A stretch of 64,000 nt of DNA from Cycas panzhihuaensis. Taxonomy: Eukaryota > Cycadophyta. This document shows, one piece after another, positions 35,137-45,928 of the stretch (position 1 is its first letter; every line of letters starts with the position of its first letter). The stretch spans positions 6,634,001 through 6,698,000 of the forward strand of contig CM041465.1 in the NCBI GenBank assembly GCA_023213395.1, written 5' to 3'. The translations under genes were made by a program, and so were the position numbers. The notes under the pieces are model-generated. The model searched no databases. It saw only the letters and a list, made by a program, of their open reading frames with translations, and was not told where the DNA came from.

Positions 35137-35468
35137 TTTCTACTAATCTAGGTATAAATAACAAGATATGTTATTCCTAGATACCAAAAATATGTGATAA
35201 TATTGAACAAATATTAAATACAACTTACAGAGATATCGCTTATGGCAATTCTCCTCTTCGAGGCGAAGTTCTCTCCACAATAATTGCAACTCTAAGGCCG
35301 AAATTATGGCAGCCAACTACACTTCTGAATGATGCCCTAAAGCCACCCAACTTCCTCTTTAAATAGGCGCTCATTTAGTCATGATGGAAGTCAGTCAGAA
35401 CTACACATAATAAGTGACAATTCTGTCTTGGAAGTCGGCCAAAACTGGCATGTGAAGCAGACTAGAAT
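35002..35468 (-). repeat. Gypsy2 5' LTR, outer ~66 bp missing
   Basis: Starts TGTAGTGACGGC and matches 18183-18594. After AGAAT at 35468 the match stops and Copia3 coding sequence begins. Confidence 0.88.
35060..35134. repeat. Compound microsatellite (CATA)n-(TA)n
   Basis: Several CATA repeats followed by about 25 TA units, inside the Gypsy2 5' LTR. The same site in the 3' LTR (18242-18261) has only about 10 TA units. The (IY)n frames across it are an artefact. Confidence 0.92.
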
Positions 35469-35499
35469 ATATATATAAAATATCTTGTTCTATACTCAA

Positions 35500-36420
35500 A
35501 AATATCCCCCTTTGTTTCTTCAATGGTTTCAAGGTACCATTTTGGTAACCTTTTTGTGGCCCACTATTTTGGTATGATTCTTTGCTCTCCTTCTTCAAGA
35601 ATACAAGAGTTGTCCTATCTATACTCTAGAGAATAGTCTTCAAAAGTTTCACTATTTGAATCCATACTTTCAATAGTGATTTCAAAGTCTTCATTTGAGG
35701 ATGTAGGAACATGTTTAGGTATTGTGTTTGTCATTGTTTCTATTTCTTGATATTTTCCTTGATTGCTTTTAAAGCTTTCATCAAACACAACACCCCTACT
35801 GACATAGATCTTATTGGTTTTAGGATCTATGCTTTTGTAGGCCTTTGATCTAGTGCTATAGCCTACCATTATATATTATATGCTTTTAATGTCAAGTTTG
35901 GGTTGTTTTTTTGTCTGGAACGTGAACATATGCTTTGCAACCAAAGACTTTCAAGTTACTTGCATCGAGCTTTTGTCCAGTCCATGCTTCTTCTGGTGTG
36001 ATTTGATGCAGAGCATGCGTTGGACTCATGTTTATTAGATATATCGCAGTGTGGATATACCCAATAGATTTTGGTGACATGTCTGTCTTGAATCAAACAC
36101 TATGCCATCTCCAGAATTGTCTTGTTAATCCATTCTACTCCACCGTTTGACTGAGGTGAGTAAGGTGTAGTTATTTGCCTACGTATTCCATGGACTTTGC
36201 AAAAATGAAGAAATTCCTTTGACATGTATTCACCACCTCCATCCGATTGAATACATTGGATTTTATTATTGCTTTCTAATTCAACTTCTGCTTTAAATTC
36301 TTTAAAACAATCAAAAACTTCAGATTTGCTAATTAGAAAATATATCCATGTTTTCCTGAAGAAATCATCAATGAAGGTGAGCAAGTACCAAGTAGGGCCA
36401 CAGAGATTTGAGAGAATCAA
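35500..36420 (-). pseudogene. pol: Copia3 integrase
   Basis: Segments 36420-36100 and 36080-35892 include FIDDFFRKTWIYFL, QSDGGGEYMSKEF (a catalytic Asp), TTPYSPQSNGGVEW (Glu region, with the usual VAE changed to VEW), and TPEEAWTGQKLDASNLKVFGCKAY. The segment 35869-35615 is the integrase C-terminal linker (NKIYVSRGVVFDE). A few stops and frameshifts are present. Confidence 0.85.
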
Positions 36421-37010
36421 TTCCAGCTTGCTTTGTGCTCACAAGTGCTTTTAGGGAAAGGATTCCAATGTTGTTTTCCCATCATGCAACTTTTACACAC
36501 AAAAGAATTAAATAACATATTTGGCAATTCATTCACCATGTTAGAATTTTTTTTAAATTCTAACCTATCATTTGAGATGTGCTCGTACTTTAAATGCCAA
36601 AGTTCATTATCATCTTTGCTTATAGCAACAAGAGATTTTACATTAGATGCAGGCAAGATAGGTGTAGAGAGCAGTTTGTAAAGATTGTTGCTCTCTATTC
36701 CTTCTGCAATTACAATTCCATTTTTTTTCATGTCTAATATAAAACAATACCCATTATCATCAAATATGGTCACTAGCTTCTTTTTTCCAAGTTGGGATAC
36801 AGACAAGAGGTTCTTTTTCATCCCAGGTACATAGAGTACATTCCCAATTCGTTGTGTTTTCCCTTTGATTTCAATAGCAAATATTCCAATGCCTTCTATA
36901 TGAAGAGGGAAATTGTCACCCAACTCAACAAATCTATCTAAAGAATATGGTTTAAGAGTTTCAAACCATTCCTTTCTTCCGATCATATGGTTAGAGGCTC
37001 CTGAGTCCAC
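36417..37010 (-). pseudogene. pol: Copia3 protease and GAG-pre-integrase
   Basis: Opens MDSGASNHMIGRKEWFETL, with the D-S-G protease site intact. The frame runs through NLLSVSQLGKK to the zinc-binding CKSCMMGKQHWNPF. It is one open frame of 197 codons; a stop before it separates it from gag. Confidence 0.85.
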
Positions 37011-37121
37011 ATACTAGTCATTTGTTGCTTTTGTGCTGGCAATAAGAGCGACTACGAATGCAATTTCCACTTCATCTTCCTCTATGTCCTGCTCTTTTTC
37101 CTTGTTGTAGTGTCCTACAAT

Positions 37122-38009
37122 CTATTTCCCTCTCTGAATTGTGACGTGCTTGCTATGACATTGGTAGGGAAAGTGTCCAGATTGTCTGCAGTGGTAGCAG
37201 ACATCGAAAGCCCGACAGTTGCTAGAGAAGTGGCCTGGTTTTTCACAATTGAAACAAACTCTTGATTCACGAGGAGGTGCCCTGGCTCTACCTCTTCCTT
37301 CCACCCAGCGTCCTCTGATGCCCGTTGCTAGAGCTCGACCTCGACTTAGAAAGCTAGATTGACCGCATTCTTTGCCCAAGTTAAGTTTGGACATAAATGC
37401 TTCTTCTAATTCTACAACATCTTCCTTGTACCTTTTATTTTTCTGTTCTTGATTCAACACGTGGCTTGTCAAAGCTTCAAAAGTCATGTTCGTTGTCTGG
37501 CCTTCCCCTGTCAACATGTTGACTATGTTATCAAAAGATTTTGGTAATTTGTTTAACACCAAATGAACCAGTTCCGTGTCAGTTATCTTATCCCCAACAG
37601 TGATAAGATTGTTTTTCACACTATTTATTTTGGCCACAAACTCAGAGATAGGTTGATTTTCCCTCATTTTGAGCTTGTATAGTTCTTCCCTAATAGCAAT
37701 TATTCGTGCCTCATTTCTTTGGCTTAACAAGGATGTAACCACTTTCTAGATTTTAGGGGAGGATTCGACATCATCTACATAAGATAGGAGGGAATCTAAG
37801 ATTGAGAGCTTAAGTATAGCAATAACTATGTTGTCCTTTTCCTCCCATGCTATTTCATCAACTGTGTCAGTGGGTTTCTATTCTTCCCCAGTCACTATCT
37901 TCCATGCACTTTTTACTCTCAAGAGACCCTCAATTTTGATTTTCCAGAGACTGAAATTGGTTTCAGTAAGCTTGTCAGCTTCTACAAGTGCAACAACTAA
38001 TGAGGCCAT
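37122..38009 (-). pseudogene. gag: Copia3 gag with two CCHC knuckles
   Basis: The ATG at 38009 opens MASLVVALVEADKLTETNF. A UBN2-like domain follows, broken by stops near 37890 and 37743, then a 206-codon open frame (37742-37122). It ends with an Arg/Gly-rich stretch and two zinc knuckles, CFNCEKPGHFSSNC and CYHCRQSGHFPYQC. Copia4 and Copia5 have the same two-knuckle layout. Confidence 0.87.
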
Positions 38010-40582
38010 CTTAAAAAATGCTAAGATGGGATTTTGAGGCTAAATTAATGAGTCGTACGAACTTGTACGGAAAAAGGGCAAGCATATGGAATTGATTGAA
38101 AGCTGTCTCAAATTAAAGCTTTCGATGAGAGCTTCAAGAATCTATTATTTTTTTTCAGATTCAGTCTAGTTTTCTCAAAAACTGCCCCAAAAGCGTACAG
38201 CCAAACTAGGGTTTAAAAATAATAAATACTCATAACTCGATTTTTATCCAACAAAAGAGATCGAACAAGCACTTAATAGATTCGTATTGACAAGACGAAG
38301 ATTTTAAGTACAAAATTACCCCAAAAATCTAAGAGTTTGATGAGAAATCTTCATTGGAGGGTTTTGTTAGGCGCCCACTATAAATTTGGATTTTTCGGCC
38401 TTTCTGCTTCGAATTTGAAGTCAAGCCTTTTGGACAGATTAATATGCTCAATGAGATGAATCTTTCCACCAAATTTTGTCGATTGCTTATTGTGAAAAGG
38501 AAAAGAAGAAGTGGGATTATGAACTGAGATTAGGCATAATTTTGAAGGTATAGGAAGAAAGGATAAATTTTGGAATCTACCTTTGACGGAGATGAGAATT
38601 TGTGGAGGTCTTGTTGGACCACAACACTTCTTGGGAAAGAAAGATGGATGAGGGATTAGTGATAGACATTATTTATGAAAAAAAAGACTTTAATAAGGTT
38701 TTATAGATGGTATTAAGACAAAATAATATTGATAGTATGGATTTTAAGGGGTTTGGAAAAAGCCACACTGGGTTTTATAAGGAGTAATACTAAGTAATGA
38801 AACCTAATGAACGGATTGAAGTTGTAGAATATCCTATTGAAGATGGTCTATAAGGGGTGAAGGAGTGCGTAAGTAAAGAGATGAACTAAGGTTGTAAAGG
38901 GGAATTGGGATTTGTCCTGCGAAAAAACTAGAGTTCAAAGGATTAAGAGTATGGCTAACAATGGGATGGGAAAAAGAGGGTTTCTCTACTACTATTGATC
39001 TTGGGAAAGAGAGAGGACAAGTAAAACTACCAAATGGAATATGCATATGCAAATTAGGATTAGGAACCATGTTAAGTACCTTGTGGGTCTTGCTTGGATG
39101 CCTAACTCCCTCTACCTCCTGTATAGGCTCTTCCTCGATCTGTTCCTTATCCAATTGGTCTTTTCTTGTCTGCTTGTCAATGACTTCATGTTGCTTCAGC
39201 CTAGATTGTTCATCATAGTGCTTAGCTTCAACCTGTGCTTTGTCAGTGTCAGACTCATCTTCAAGATTCTCCACTTTTCCCTTCTATTTTGGGGCTTTAA
39301 CCTACCTAAATTATAGTTCCTATACTGAATCTTCTTGATGCTCCTGTGGTGGTTCTTGGATCTCTCTATCAATGGCCAATTATTATTCTTTTATTGCACT
39401 CTTGTCATGGCCCCAAAAGGCTAAGTTGAAATCTATTTTAAACTGTCTTTGCTGCTTTTGCCAAGTTTGACTGAATTGTCATTTTCCCTTTTTTTTACTA
39501 GAAGGTACAATTTCAAAGATTAAAATCTATATCATCAGTTGGTCTAAACTATCACATATGACCACTCGTAATGATTGTCTCTGAACTAAGAATCCAACAA
39601 TTTAGACAACACTACAATCTGGTACCTATAGTTGGAGTTGTGGACAAAAATGTCCAGTTACCCTGCTTTGCAAATAAAATTGAAAAAAATAAAAATAAAA
39701 TCAAAGGGTTTTTAAACCCCCTTTTACTTAACTCCTTGTTCATATAAGGGTACTCACGTGATCGCAAGGAGGGCAGACTTGAAATTAAAACCCAAATTAA
39801 TTAAATACATGAAACTATAGGAAAAATAAATTTTTCCTATCTTGATCACGCGGGCACAATTCCTTCCCTAAATTGGCTTCGTGATTCTCCATCTGCTTTG
39901 TGGGCAACTGGATACTTCCAAAATTGAATCGTATGTGAATTGATTTACTCAACAAATCCTCAAAATTCTTTCAGCAATGACAGCAGAATCGCATTTCAAT
40001 AGTAGAGCTTAACCCATAGTATAGCTCGGGCGAGCTTTTGGTCATGCAGACAAGGGTTTGGACGACAAATATAGATTTCTCTTCTCACGGATGGACCTAC
40101 ACCAAACGGAAAGATCTCTAGATCGCGAACACCTTGTAGGTTGCACATAAATTTCCACGAAAAATATCCCCGAGCAGAGGCATTGGTCTTCACAACAAGC
40201 GGACAGATCAACATGCAAGAGGTATTCATATGCTTTGTCAGATGTAACACGGACAAACATCACCTAGATTCCTTGCTGACAACTAGAGCAAAATCATGCA
40301 ATCTTTTCAACCCATGACTAGGGTAGATGTATATGCTAATACACCGTCTCCTTCACAAACACCTCTACGGCCATCAAGGAGGACATTCACAATCTCATAG
40401 CTCGAGGTATTGATTCGGACAATTAACTCTATTGATTTGATAAAAGACCCAACATATCAAAAAGTCTCCTGGCATGAAAGCACTCTGCGAGAGTTTTCCC
40501 ACAGATTTGGACATACATGAATGGAGACTTTCGATTACACACTAGTTGACCACTAATTTTAACCCCTACAACGCTTCAAATA
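38010..40582 (-). other. Leader of Copia3 merging into the interior of element X
   Basis: 38010-38400 looks like the Copia3 leader (it includes TCGTACGAACTTGTACGG, similar in style to the Copia4/5 leaders). No LTR closes it. The remainder up to the PBS at 40583 is the 5' interior of element X. Apart from the frame at 38834-39274 I see no gene. Confidence 0.45.
38834..39274 (-). CDS. Unrecognised 146-codon frame in element X
   Basis: Not recognised. The N-terminal half is charged and rich in Glu, Lys, Gln and Asp (residues 1-60), and the C-terminal half is Pro, Ser, Leu and Phe-rich. No zinc knuckle, protease or RT motif is present. It lies on the strand of element X, 3' of its PBS, where a gag would be expected, but a chance frame is equally possible. 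Confidence 0.25.
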   Translation of the reverse strand: MENLEDESDTDKAQVEAKHYDEQSRLKQHEVIDKQTRKDQLDKEQIEEEPIQEVEGVRHPSKTHKVLNMVPNPNLHMHIPFGSFTCPLSFPRSIVVEKPSFSHPIVSHTLNPLNSSFFAGQIPIPLYNLSSSLYLRTPSPLIDHLQ

Positions 40583-40596
40583 AGGCTCTAATACCA
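40583..40596 (-). other. Element X primer-binding site
   Basis: AGGCTCTAATACCA is the reverse complement of TGGTATTAGAGCCT, two bases from the LTR at 40599. Confidence 0.8.
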
Positions 40597-40598
40597 GT

Positions 40599-41242
40599 TG
40601 TAGCGGGCCCACCTACAAACAATAGAACTGAGATAATATTCTAGCAAATCACAATAATAACCTTTGATATTTCATAGTAGATTACATATATTTGTAGCAA
40701 AATTTTCTCACCAAACAACAATAGACAGATACTGAATTTTCCAACAGATAATGAGGATATGTCTCATATATTCATAACAAAAAATATTCTAAACAGAGCT
40801 TTCAACAAAGATAATTCGTTCATCAAACAACAAATCATTCAACTAAATATAATTCATAATAATAATAAATATATCATCAGAGAGTAGATCATTCAACTAA
40901 AAATAATCCATGGTAATAATAAATATAATAACAAAACCTAATACAAATGTCCAGCAGTGGCAACCCTTTTCAAGGTAGGCGCAATCCTCCAGTAGGCACG
41001 AGGCCTTAATGACATGAACCCATTATACCAAGTATAACAGAATTCTCCAAGATTGTATTACAAATGAGAAAGGCTCTTCTATTTATAGCCTTCAAAAACC
41101 CAACTCATATATTCCCCCCAAAAATTTGACTTTATAATAAAATAAAATAAATGATTCTTCTATTAATTCTCCTAAAAATTGACATCATAATAATTATTTC
41201 TCTTTATAAAACCAACTTCAACCTTATTTTAGGAATGCTACA
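40599..41242 (-). repeat. Element X 5' LTR (644 bp)
   Basis: Starts TGTAGCGGGCCC and ends GGAATGCTACA, with inverted ends TGTAGC/GCTACA. On the reverse strand a TATA box (CTATAAATAG) lies near 41095. No second LTR is in the window. Copia4 begins nine bases beyond its outer end. Confidence 0.85.
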
Positions 41243-41246
41243 TGTC

Positions 41247-41251
41247 GAGCA
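41247..41251. repeat. Target-site duplication GAGCA (left, Copia4)
   Basis: GAGCA here and GAGCG at 62518-62522 flank Copia4; one mismatch. Confidence 0.75.
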
Positions 41252-41439
41252 TGTTAACTTGAATTAGGAGACAGGCAGGTTTGAGAGAAAACTCAACACT
41301 TGTTATTGAAAGAATGTTTCACATAAATACAAGAGGAGGTTGGTAACGGTCAGTTCTTGGTGTATAACCAATCTCTAAGATTATGACACGTGTCATGATT
41401 AAATATACTAACTACATGATAAAACATTATCTCCTAACA
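41252..41439 (-). repeat. Copia4 3' LTR (188 bp)
   Basis: Starts TGTTAACTTG and ends CTCCTAACA. It carries the palindrome TGACACGTGTCA. A PPT (reverse complement CATTAAGAGAGGG) follows at 41440-41452. Confidence 0.95.
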
Positions 41440-41452
41440 CCCTCTCTTAATG

Positions 41453-42441
41453 TTTTATCTCTTTTAAACCTATCTTGTCTTTCAAATATTAAATTTTTTC
41501 CTTTCCCAGTGACTTTGTTAACAAATCTGCAATTTGTTCCGTAGTGGAACAATATTCTAATCTAACTTCCTTGTTATGTACTTTTACCTAATAAAATGAT
41601 GGTGGATTTCAATATGCTTAGTTATTGCATGAAACACTGGGTTTTTTGTCAACTTGATAGTGCTTTGATTGTCACAGTATATTGTTGTTGCACTAGCTTG
41701 AGAATAATTCAGGTCGACCAGCAGCTGTCTAAGCCAAATCGCTTCACAGGTTGGTGTTACTGCTACTTTATATTCTGCTTCTGTTGATGAGAGTGCGGAA
41801 GTCGATTGTTTTTTGTTGCACCATGATACTACTCCTGATCCTAGAAAGAAACAATAGCCACAGGTTGATTTTCTTTAACTTTTATCTCCTGCCCAGTCTA
41901 AATCATAGTATCCAATAAGTTCTACTGATCCTTATCGTGAGTAAACCAATTGTAGTTCAATTGTTCCACGCAAATATCTCAATATTTTCCAAGCTGCCTT
42001 CCAATGTCTTGTTCTTAATTCCTACATATACCTGGAAAGTATTCCTACAGAATAAGATATATCAGGGCTGGTGGCTGTAAGATAAATTAGGCTGCCAACT
42101 AATTGTCTATATAAGGTTACATTGACTGTCTGTTCCTTTTCATCTGGTACCAAGTTGCAATTAATTTCCATGGGAGTGGCACATGGATTGCATTTTGCCA
42201 TTCCAAATTTTTCCAGCAAATCCCGTATGTATTTCCTTTGTGAGATAGAGATGTATTCTCTTTGTTGATTCACTTTTAATCCTAGATAATAATTAAGAGG
42301 ACCAAGATCTATCATTTTAAATTTCTTCTGCAACTGCTCTTTGACTTCTATGATCGATGTATCATCGTTCCCGGTCAATATCATGTCATCTACATATACA
42401 ACAATTACTGTAATTTGATCACCTATTTTCTTTGTATACAA
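41453..42441 (-). pseudogene. pol: Copia4 RT C-terminus and RNase H
   Basis: The open segment 42441-42022 holds the RT active site VVYVDDMILTGND (intact), FKMIDLGPLNYYLG and LVGSLIYLTATSPDISYSVG. Nearer the PPT come the RNase H blocks SSTEAEY near 41780 and TKHIEI near 41620. Stops break the RNase H. Confidence 0.87.
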
Positions 42442-42927
42442 ACTGGAATTTGAACTGCAACGTTGAAATCCATTGGCACATAAGTGTCGATCCAGCTTAG
42501 CATACCATGCTCAGGGAGCTTGCTTTAGTCCATACAGTGCCTTTTTCAACTTACATACTAAATGTTCTTGCCCTTTCTTTATGTAGCCTTCTGGTTGTGT
42601 CATATATACATCTTCTTCAAGATCCCCATTTAAGAATGCGCTTTTTACATCAAGTTGGAAAATTTTCCAGTCGTGCAAAGTTGTGAGGGCTATTATTGTT
42701 CTGACTGTATTCAACTTGGCTACAGGTAAGAAAGTTCCTTCAAAGTCAATTCCTATTGTTTGAGTGTATCCCTTAGCTACGAGCCGAGCTTTGCATTTTT
42801 CAATTTTTCCAGTTACTCCCTCTTTGATTTTATAAACCCACCTGCAATTGACTACAGGTTTATCTGGGGGAAGTTCCACCAGATCCCAAGTCTGATTTTT
42901 GCCAATTGAGTTCATTTCGGCATCCAT
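42442..42927 (-). pseudogene. pol: Copia4 RT N-terminal part
   Basis: The segment 42927-42511 reads AEMNSIGKNQTWDLVELP, VNCRWVYKIK and the catalytic-region [20 protein letters not shown] (D of the first Asp motif). A stop replaces the residue after LKQAP at about 42510; beyond it the frame resumes to the YVDD block. Confidence 0.87.
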
Positions 42928-42939
42928 TGCTATTTTCCA

Positions 42940-43958
42940 TTATGGTTGGTCCTGGGCTTCTTGGAAGGATTGTGGCTCAATCCTACTGAGTAAGGCTCTT
43001 GGTCTTTGTCCTCTAGTTTTGTGATCTGGGATGTTTCCTCCTTCTTCAATGGTCTTGAGAAACCATTTTGGCAATTTCTTTTCATTTCTCGAGTTATCTC
43101 TTTCTTCTAAGTGAGATTCAGCTTCTTGTATTGTATCCCTTTCTTCACTGGAATTATCCTTGGATGAGCTGGGCAAATTTTCTTCTATAGTAACGTCTGA
43201 GAATTCTTCTGTGATATTTTCTTCACTGAAGTTCTTTGTTTCTTCTTCAAGTAGTTTAATTTGTGGTTACGCACCTGAAATTTCTTCATCAAATACTACA
43301 TCTTTGCTAACATATATTCTATTTGTTTTTGGATCAATGCATTTATAGGCCTTTGAATTCTTGCTGTATCCTATCATAATGCATTCTATGCTTTTTGCAT
43401 CAACGTTTGCCCTTTTTTTATCTAGTATGTGTACATAGGCTCAACTGCCAAAAACCTTGAGAGAGTTGACATCAGGTTTCTTACATGTCCATTCTTCTTC
43501 TGGAGTAATATTGTCCAATGCTTTAGTGGGGCTCCTATTTATAAGGTAGCATGTTGTGTTTACTGCTTCTGCCCAGAAGGATTTTGGAACCTGTTTTTCA
43601 TGTACTATGCTACGAGCCATTTCCATCAGGGTTCTGTTTTTGCTTTCGGTAACTCCATTTGATTATGGAGTATAAGGTGTGGTGACCTGTCTTCGAATCC
43701 CATTCCTTTTGCAGTATGACAGGAATTCATTGGAGATATATTCTCCTCCTCCATCTGACCTTATACATTTTATTTTAGAGTCTGATTCAAGTTCAACTTC
43801 TGCTTTGAACTCTTTGAAGATTTCAAATACTTTTGTTTTGTTGTGAAGGAAGTACACCCAGCCTTTTCGAGTGAAATCATCAATAAAGGTTATGAAATAC
43901 CTACAACCATTTATCGAAAGTGGTGTAAGAGGTCCACATAAGTCTGTGTGAATTAACT
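42940..43958 (-). pseudogene. pol: Copia4 integrase
   Basis: The segment 43857-43663 has IRSDGGGEYISNEFL, then VTTPYTP. The segment 43626-43441 has MEMARSIVHEKQVPKSFWAEAV and TPEEEWTCKKPDVNSL. The segment 43348-42940 is the acidic integrase C-terminal linker. Several stops. Same family as Copia5. Confidence 0.85.
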
Positions 43959-44640
43959 CTAATTTATTTGATGATCTCCATTTGCTTTCTTTGAAAGGCA
44001 GTCTGTGAATTTTTCCAAACTGGCATCCTTTGCATACAAAGTTTTCTGAGGAAATATTAGCAATCCATACACCATTTTAGATTTTTTCATTTTCCTTAAT
44101 GTTTCAACTGGGAGATGCCCGTACTTCAAACACCACACTTTATTATCAAAATTCACAGCAGTACAACCTTTTGGGTTCAGATTAGGTATTACTGGATCTG
44201 AGATTAATTTGTACAAATCATCACTCCTTATGCCTTTGGCAATAGTTTCTCCATTATTTTTTATGTCCAGTATCAAACAGATACCATCTTCGTCAAATAC
44301 AGTTCTTAGCCCTTTTTTGGTAAGTTGAGAAACAGACAAGAGATTCATTTTGAGATCCAGAACCAGCAAAACATTGCCAATTTTCCTTGTGTTATCTTGT
44401 ACATAAATTGAAATGGTACCTGCTCCTTTGACCTTTAGAGGGTACTTATCACCTAATTCTACTGATTTATTGACGTCACACGGTTTCAAGGATTCAAACC
44501 AGTCTTCACGATTTGCCATGTGTCGTGAAGCTCCAAAATCAATAAACCAGGTGTCAGTTTCTTTTATACCTACTGATAAGGCAGCTACGAATGTCGTTTC
44601 TTATTCATCCTCTTCAATCTGTTCTTTGTTGTAGTTGCCT
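43959..44640 (-). pseudogene. pol: Copia4 protease and GAG-pre-integrase
   Basis: The segment 44519-43959 carries NLLSVSQLTKKGLRTVFDEDG and a zinc-binding tail. The protease active site upstream of 44519 reads IDFGASRHM, so D-S-G has become D-F-G. An indel near 44060 shifts the frame at the zinc-binding C-C-L-G-K-H block. Confidence 0.8.
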
Positions 44641-45529
44641 ATTAGTCTTTTCTCTCTTTGAATGTCAGTCCTTCTCTAAGAACATTGATAGGGATAGTGT
44701 CCAGTCTGCCCACAATGGTAACACACGTCGAATGCTATGCAGGTACTGGCAAAGTGTCCAGATCTACCACAACTGAAACATATCTTGGAGTCACGATTTC
44801 GTCCTCATCCTCTGTTGTCCAAATGTTGACCACGAGCATCGCTTCTAAAGTCTGGAGTTCTTCCTATTCCACGTATCTGACTTCGTCCTCACGGTCCCAA
44901 GTTTAATCTAGAGGTAAACGCATCATCAAGCTCTGTTGAGTCTTCATACCGCCGATTCCTTTGTTCTTGTCTGAGCAAAATTCCAATCAATTCGTCAAGG
45001 GTCATAGCATCAATCTGATTATTATTCGTGATGGTATTGATGGTGACATCAGAGGCCTTGGACACTTTGCTTGCTACCATCTGAACAAGTTCAGATTCAG
45101 GCAAGATTCTCCTGCGCTCAAAAGTCCATTCTTAATTGAAGTGATCTTATGTATGAATTCAGTTACTGTCTCATGTTCTTTCATACTCAACTTATACAGA
45201 TCCTCTTTTAATGCAAACATTCAAGCCTTATTTTTCTGTCCAAACAAGTTTTCAAAGCATCTCCATATGCTTAATGTGGACATTAATTTTTCAACATAGA
45301 CCAACAATGAATCAGATACTGGCAGTTTGAGGATTATAACACCGGCATTGCCTCTCTCGAACCATCCAGGAAGGGCAGCACTGGCCTCATCAGGTTTGGC
45401 TTCAACGCCAAGAGCAATGTTCCAAGCATTTTGGGCCCTAAGCAATGTTTCAACCTTTACTTTCCAAATATGATAATTAGTTTCAGTGAGTATGTCTTGT
45501 TCAGAGAGACCAAACAAAGGAGCATCCAT
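44641..45529 (-). pseudogene. gag: Copia4 gag
   Basis: The ATG at 45529 opens MDAPLFGLSEQDILTETNYH. It continues with WKVKVETLLRAQNAW, LVYVEKLMSTLSIWRCFENL and, after a stop, MPESELVQMVASKVSKASD. The Arg/Gly-rich region and two zinc knuckles (CFSCGRSGHFASTC-like near 44770, CYHCGQTGHYPYQC-like near 44710) follow on the reverse strand. Stops at about 45230 and 44860 break it. Confidence 0.85.
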
Positions 45530-45734
45530 TATTACTAAGAAGAGAAGGTACTGAACTGGGTTGGCTATATAGTTGTACGGATTTCCGTACAAAACCCTAG
45601 GTGTACAGACGGGAACAAAATGCACCTCAAAAGATAGATCTTTTTACCACCTATCTAGATCTAAAGACGGGTTTTCGAAATACTTTTCCAAATGGAAGAA
45701 ACAGACTCCGAAATGAAAATCAGGCAGCTAGGGT
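45530..45734 (-). other. Copia4 leader, gag-proximal part
   Basis: Non-coding; it resembles the Copia5 leader (for example the CCGTACAAAACCCTAGGTGTAC-type region near 45585). It breaks at 45734 where the TRIM begins and resumes at 61865. Confidence 0.8.
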
Positions 45735-45820
45735 TGTTGGAGCGTGTGACACTAACTATCTTGAGGAAGTCCTCTTCCCAAATCACCCCGGGGCTTTTGG
45801 TATAACGGCAACCCGTGACA
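45735..45820 (+). repeat. TRIM 5' LTR (86 bp)
   Basis: Starts TGTTGGAGCGTGTGAC and ends CCCGTGACA. Compared with 61779-61864 I count six differences, all transitions. Confidence 0.9.
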
Positions 45821-45822
45821 AG

Positions 45823-45836
45823 TGGTATCAGAGCGG
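45823..45836 (+). other. TRIM primer-binding site
   Basis: TGGTATCAGAGCGG, two bases after the LTR; initiator-Met type. Confidence 0.88.
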
Positions 45837-45928
45837 CGAGGGTTCAAAACCGGTCCTGTGTTGCCGCGGTAGCGCACCCGAACATACGTGAAGGCGGGGG
45901 AGTGACCGCCGAGGAACGTCGTGGTAGA

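Larger units (their letters stand above)
18183..35468 (-). mobile_element. Gypsy2: chromodomain-type Ty3/gypsy element, interrupted twice
   Basis: Two related LTRs (18183-18660 and 35002-35468) bound a minus-strand gag, protease, RT, RNase H, integrase and chromodomain. TR-GAG2 interrupts the integrase/chromodomain end and Copia2 interrupts between protease and RT. The outer ~66 bp of the 5' LTR is missing where it meets Copia3, so no target duplication can be shown. Many stops are present. Confidence 0.9.
35469..38009 (-). mobile_element. Copia3: 5' part of a copia element, truncated before RT
   Basis: Gag, protease, GAG-pre-integrase and integrase are present on the minus strand. The reading ends in the PKWY-L-ETIEE region just before RT, exactly where the truncated Gypsy2 LTR begins. 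No RT/RNase H or 3' LTR is found at the far side of Gypsy2. It is the same family as Copia4 and Copia5. Confidence 0.85.

Noticed and set aside
34939-35164. Open frames on both strands across the 35.06-35.13 kb (TA)n tract
   Set aside because: They encode only alternating Ile-Tyr from the microsatellite and overlap a Gypsy2 LTR; not genes.
39996-40263. Two overlapping minus-strand frames (86 and 73 codons) in element X
   Set aside because: Cys-rich but without a consistent knuckle pattern, and located in the leader just after the PBS; chance frames more likely.
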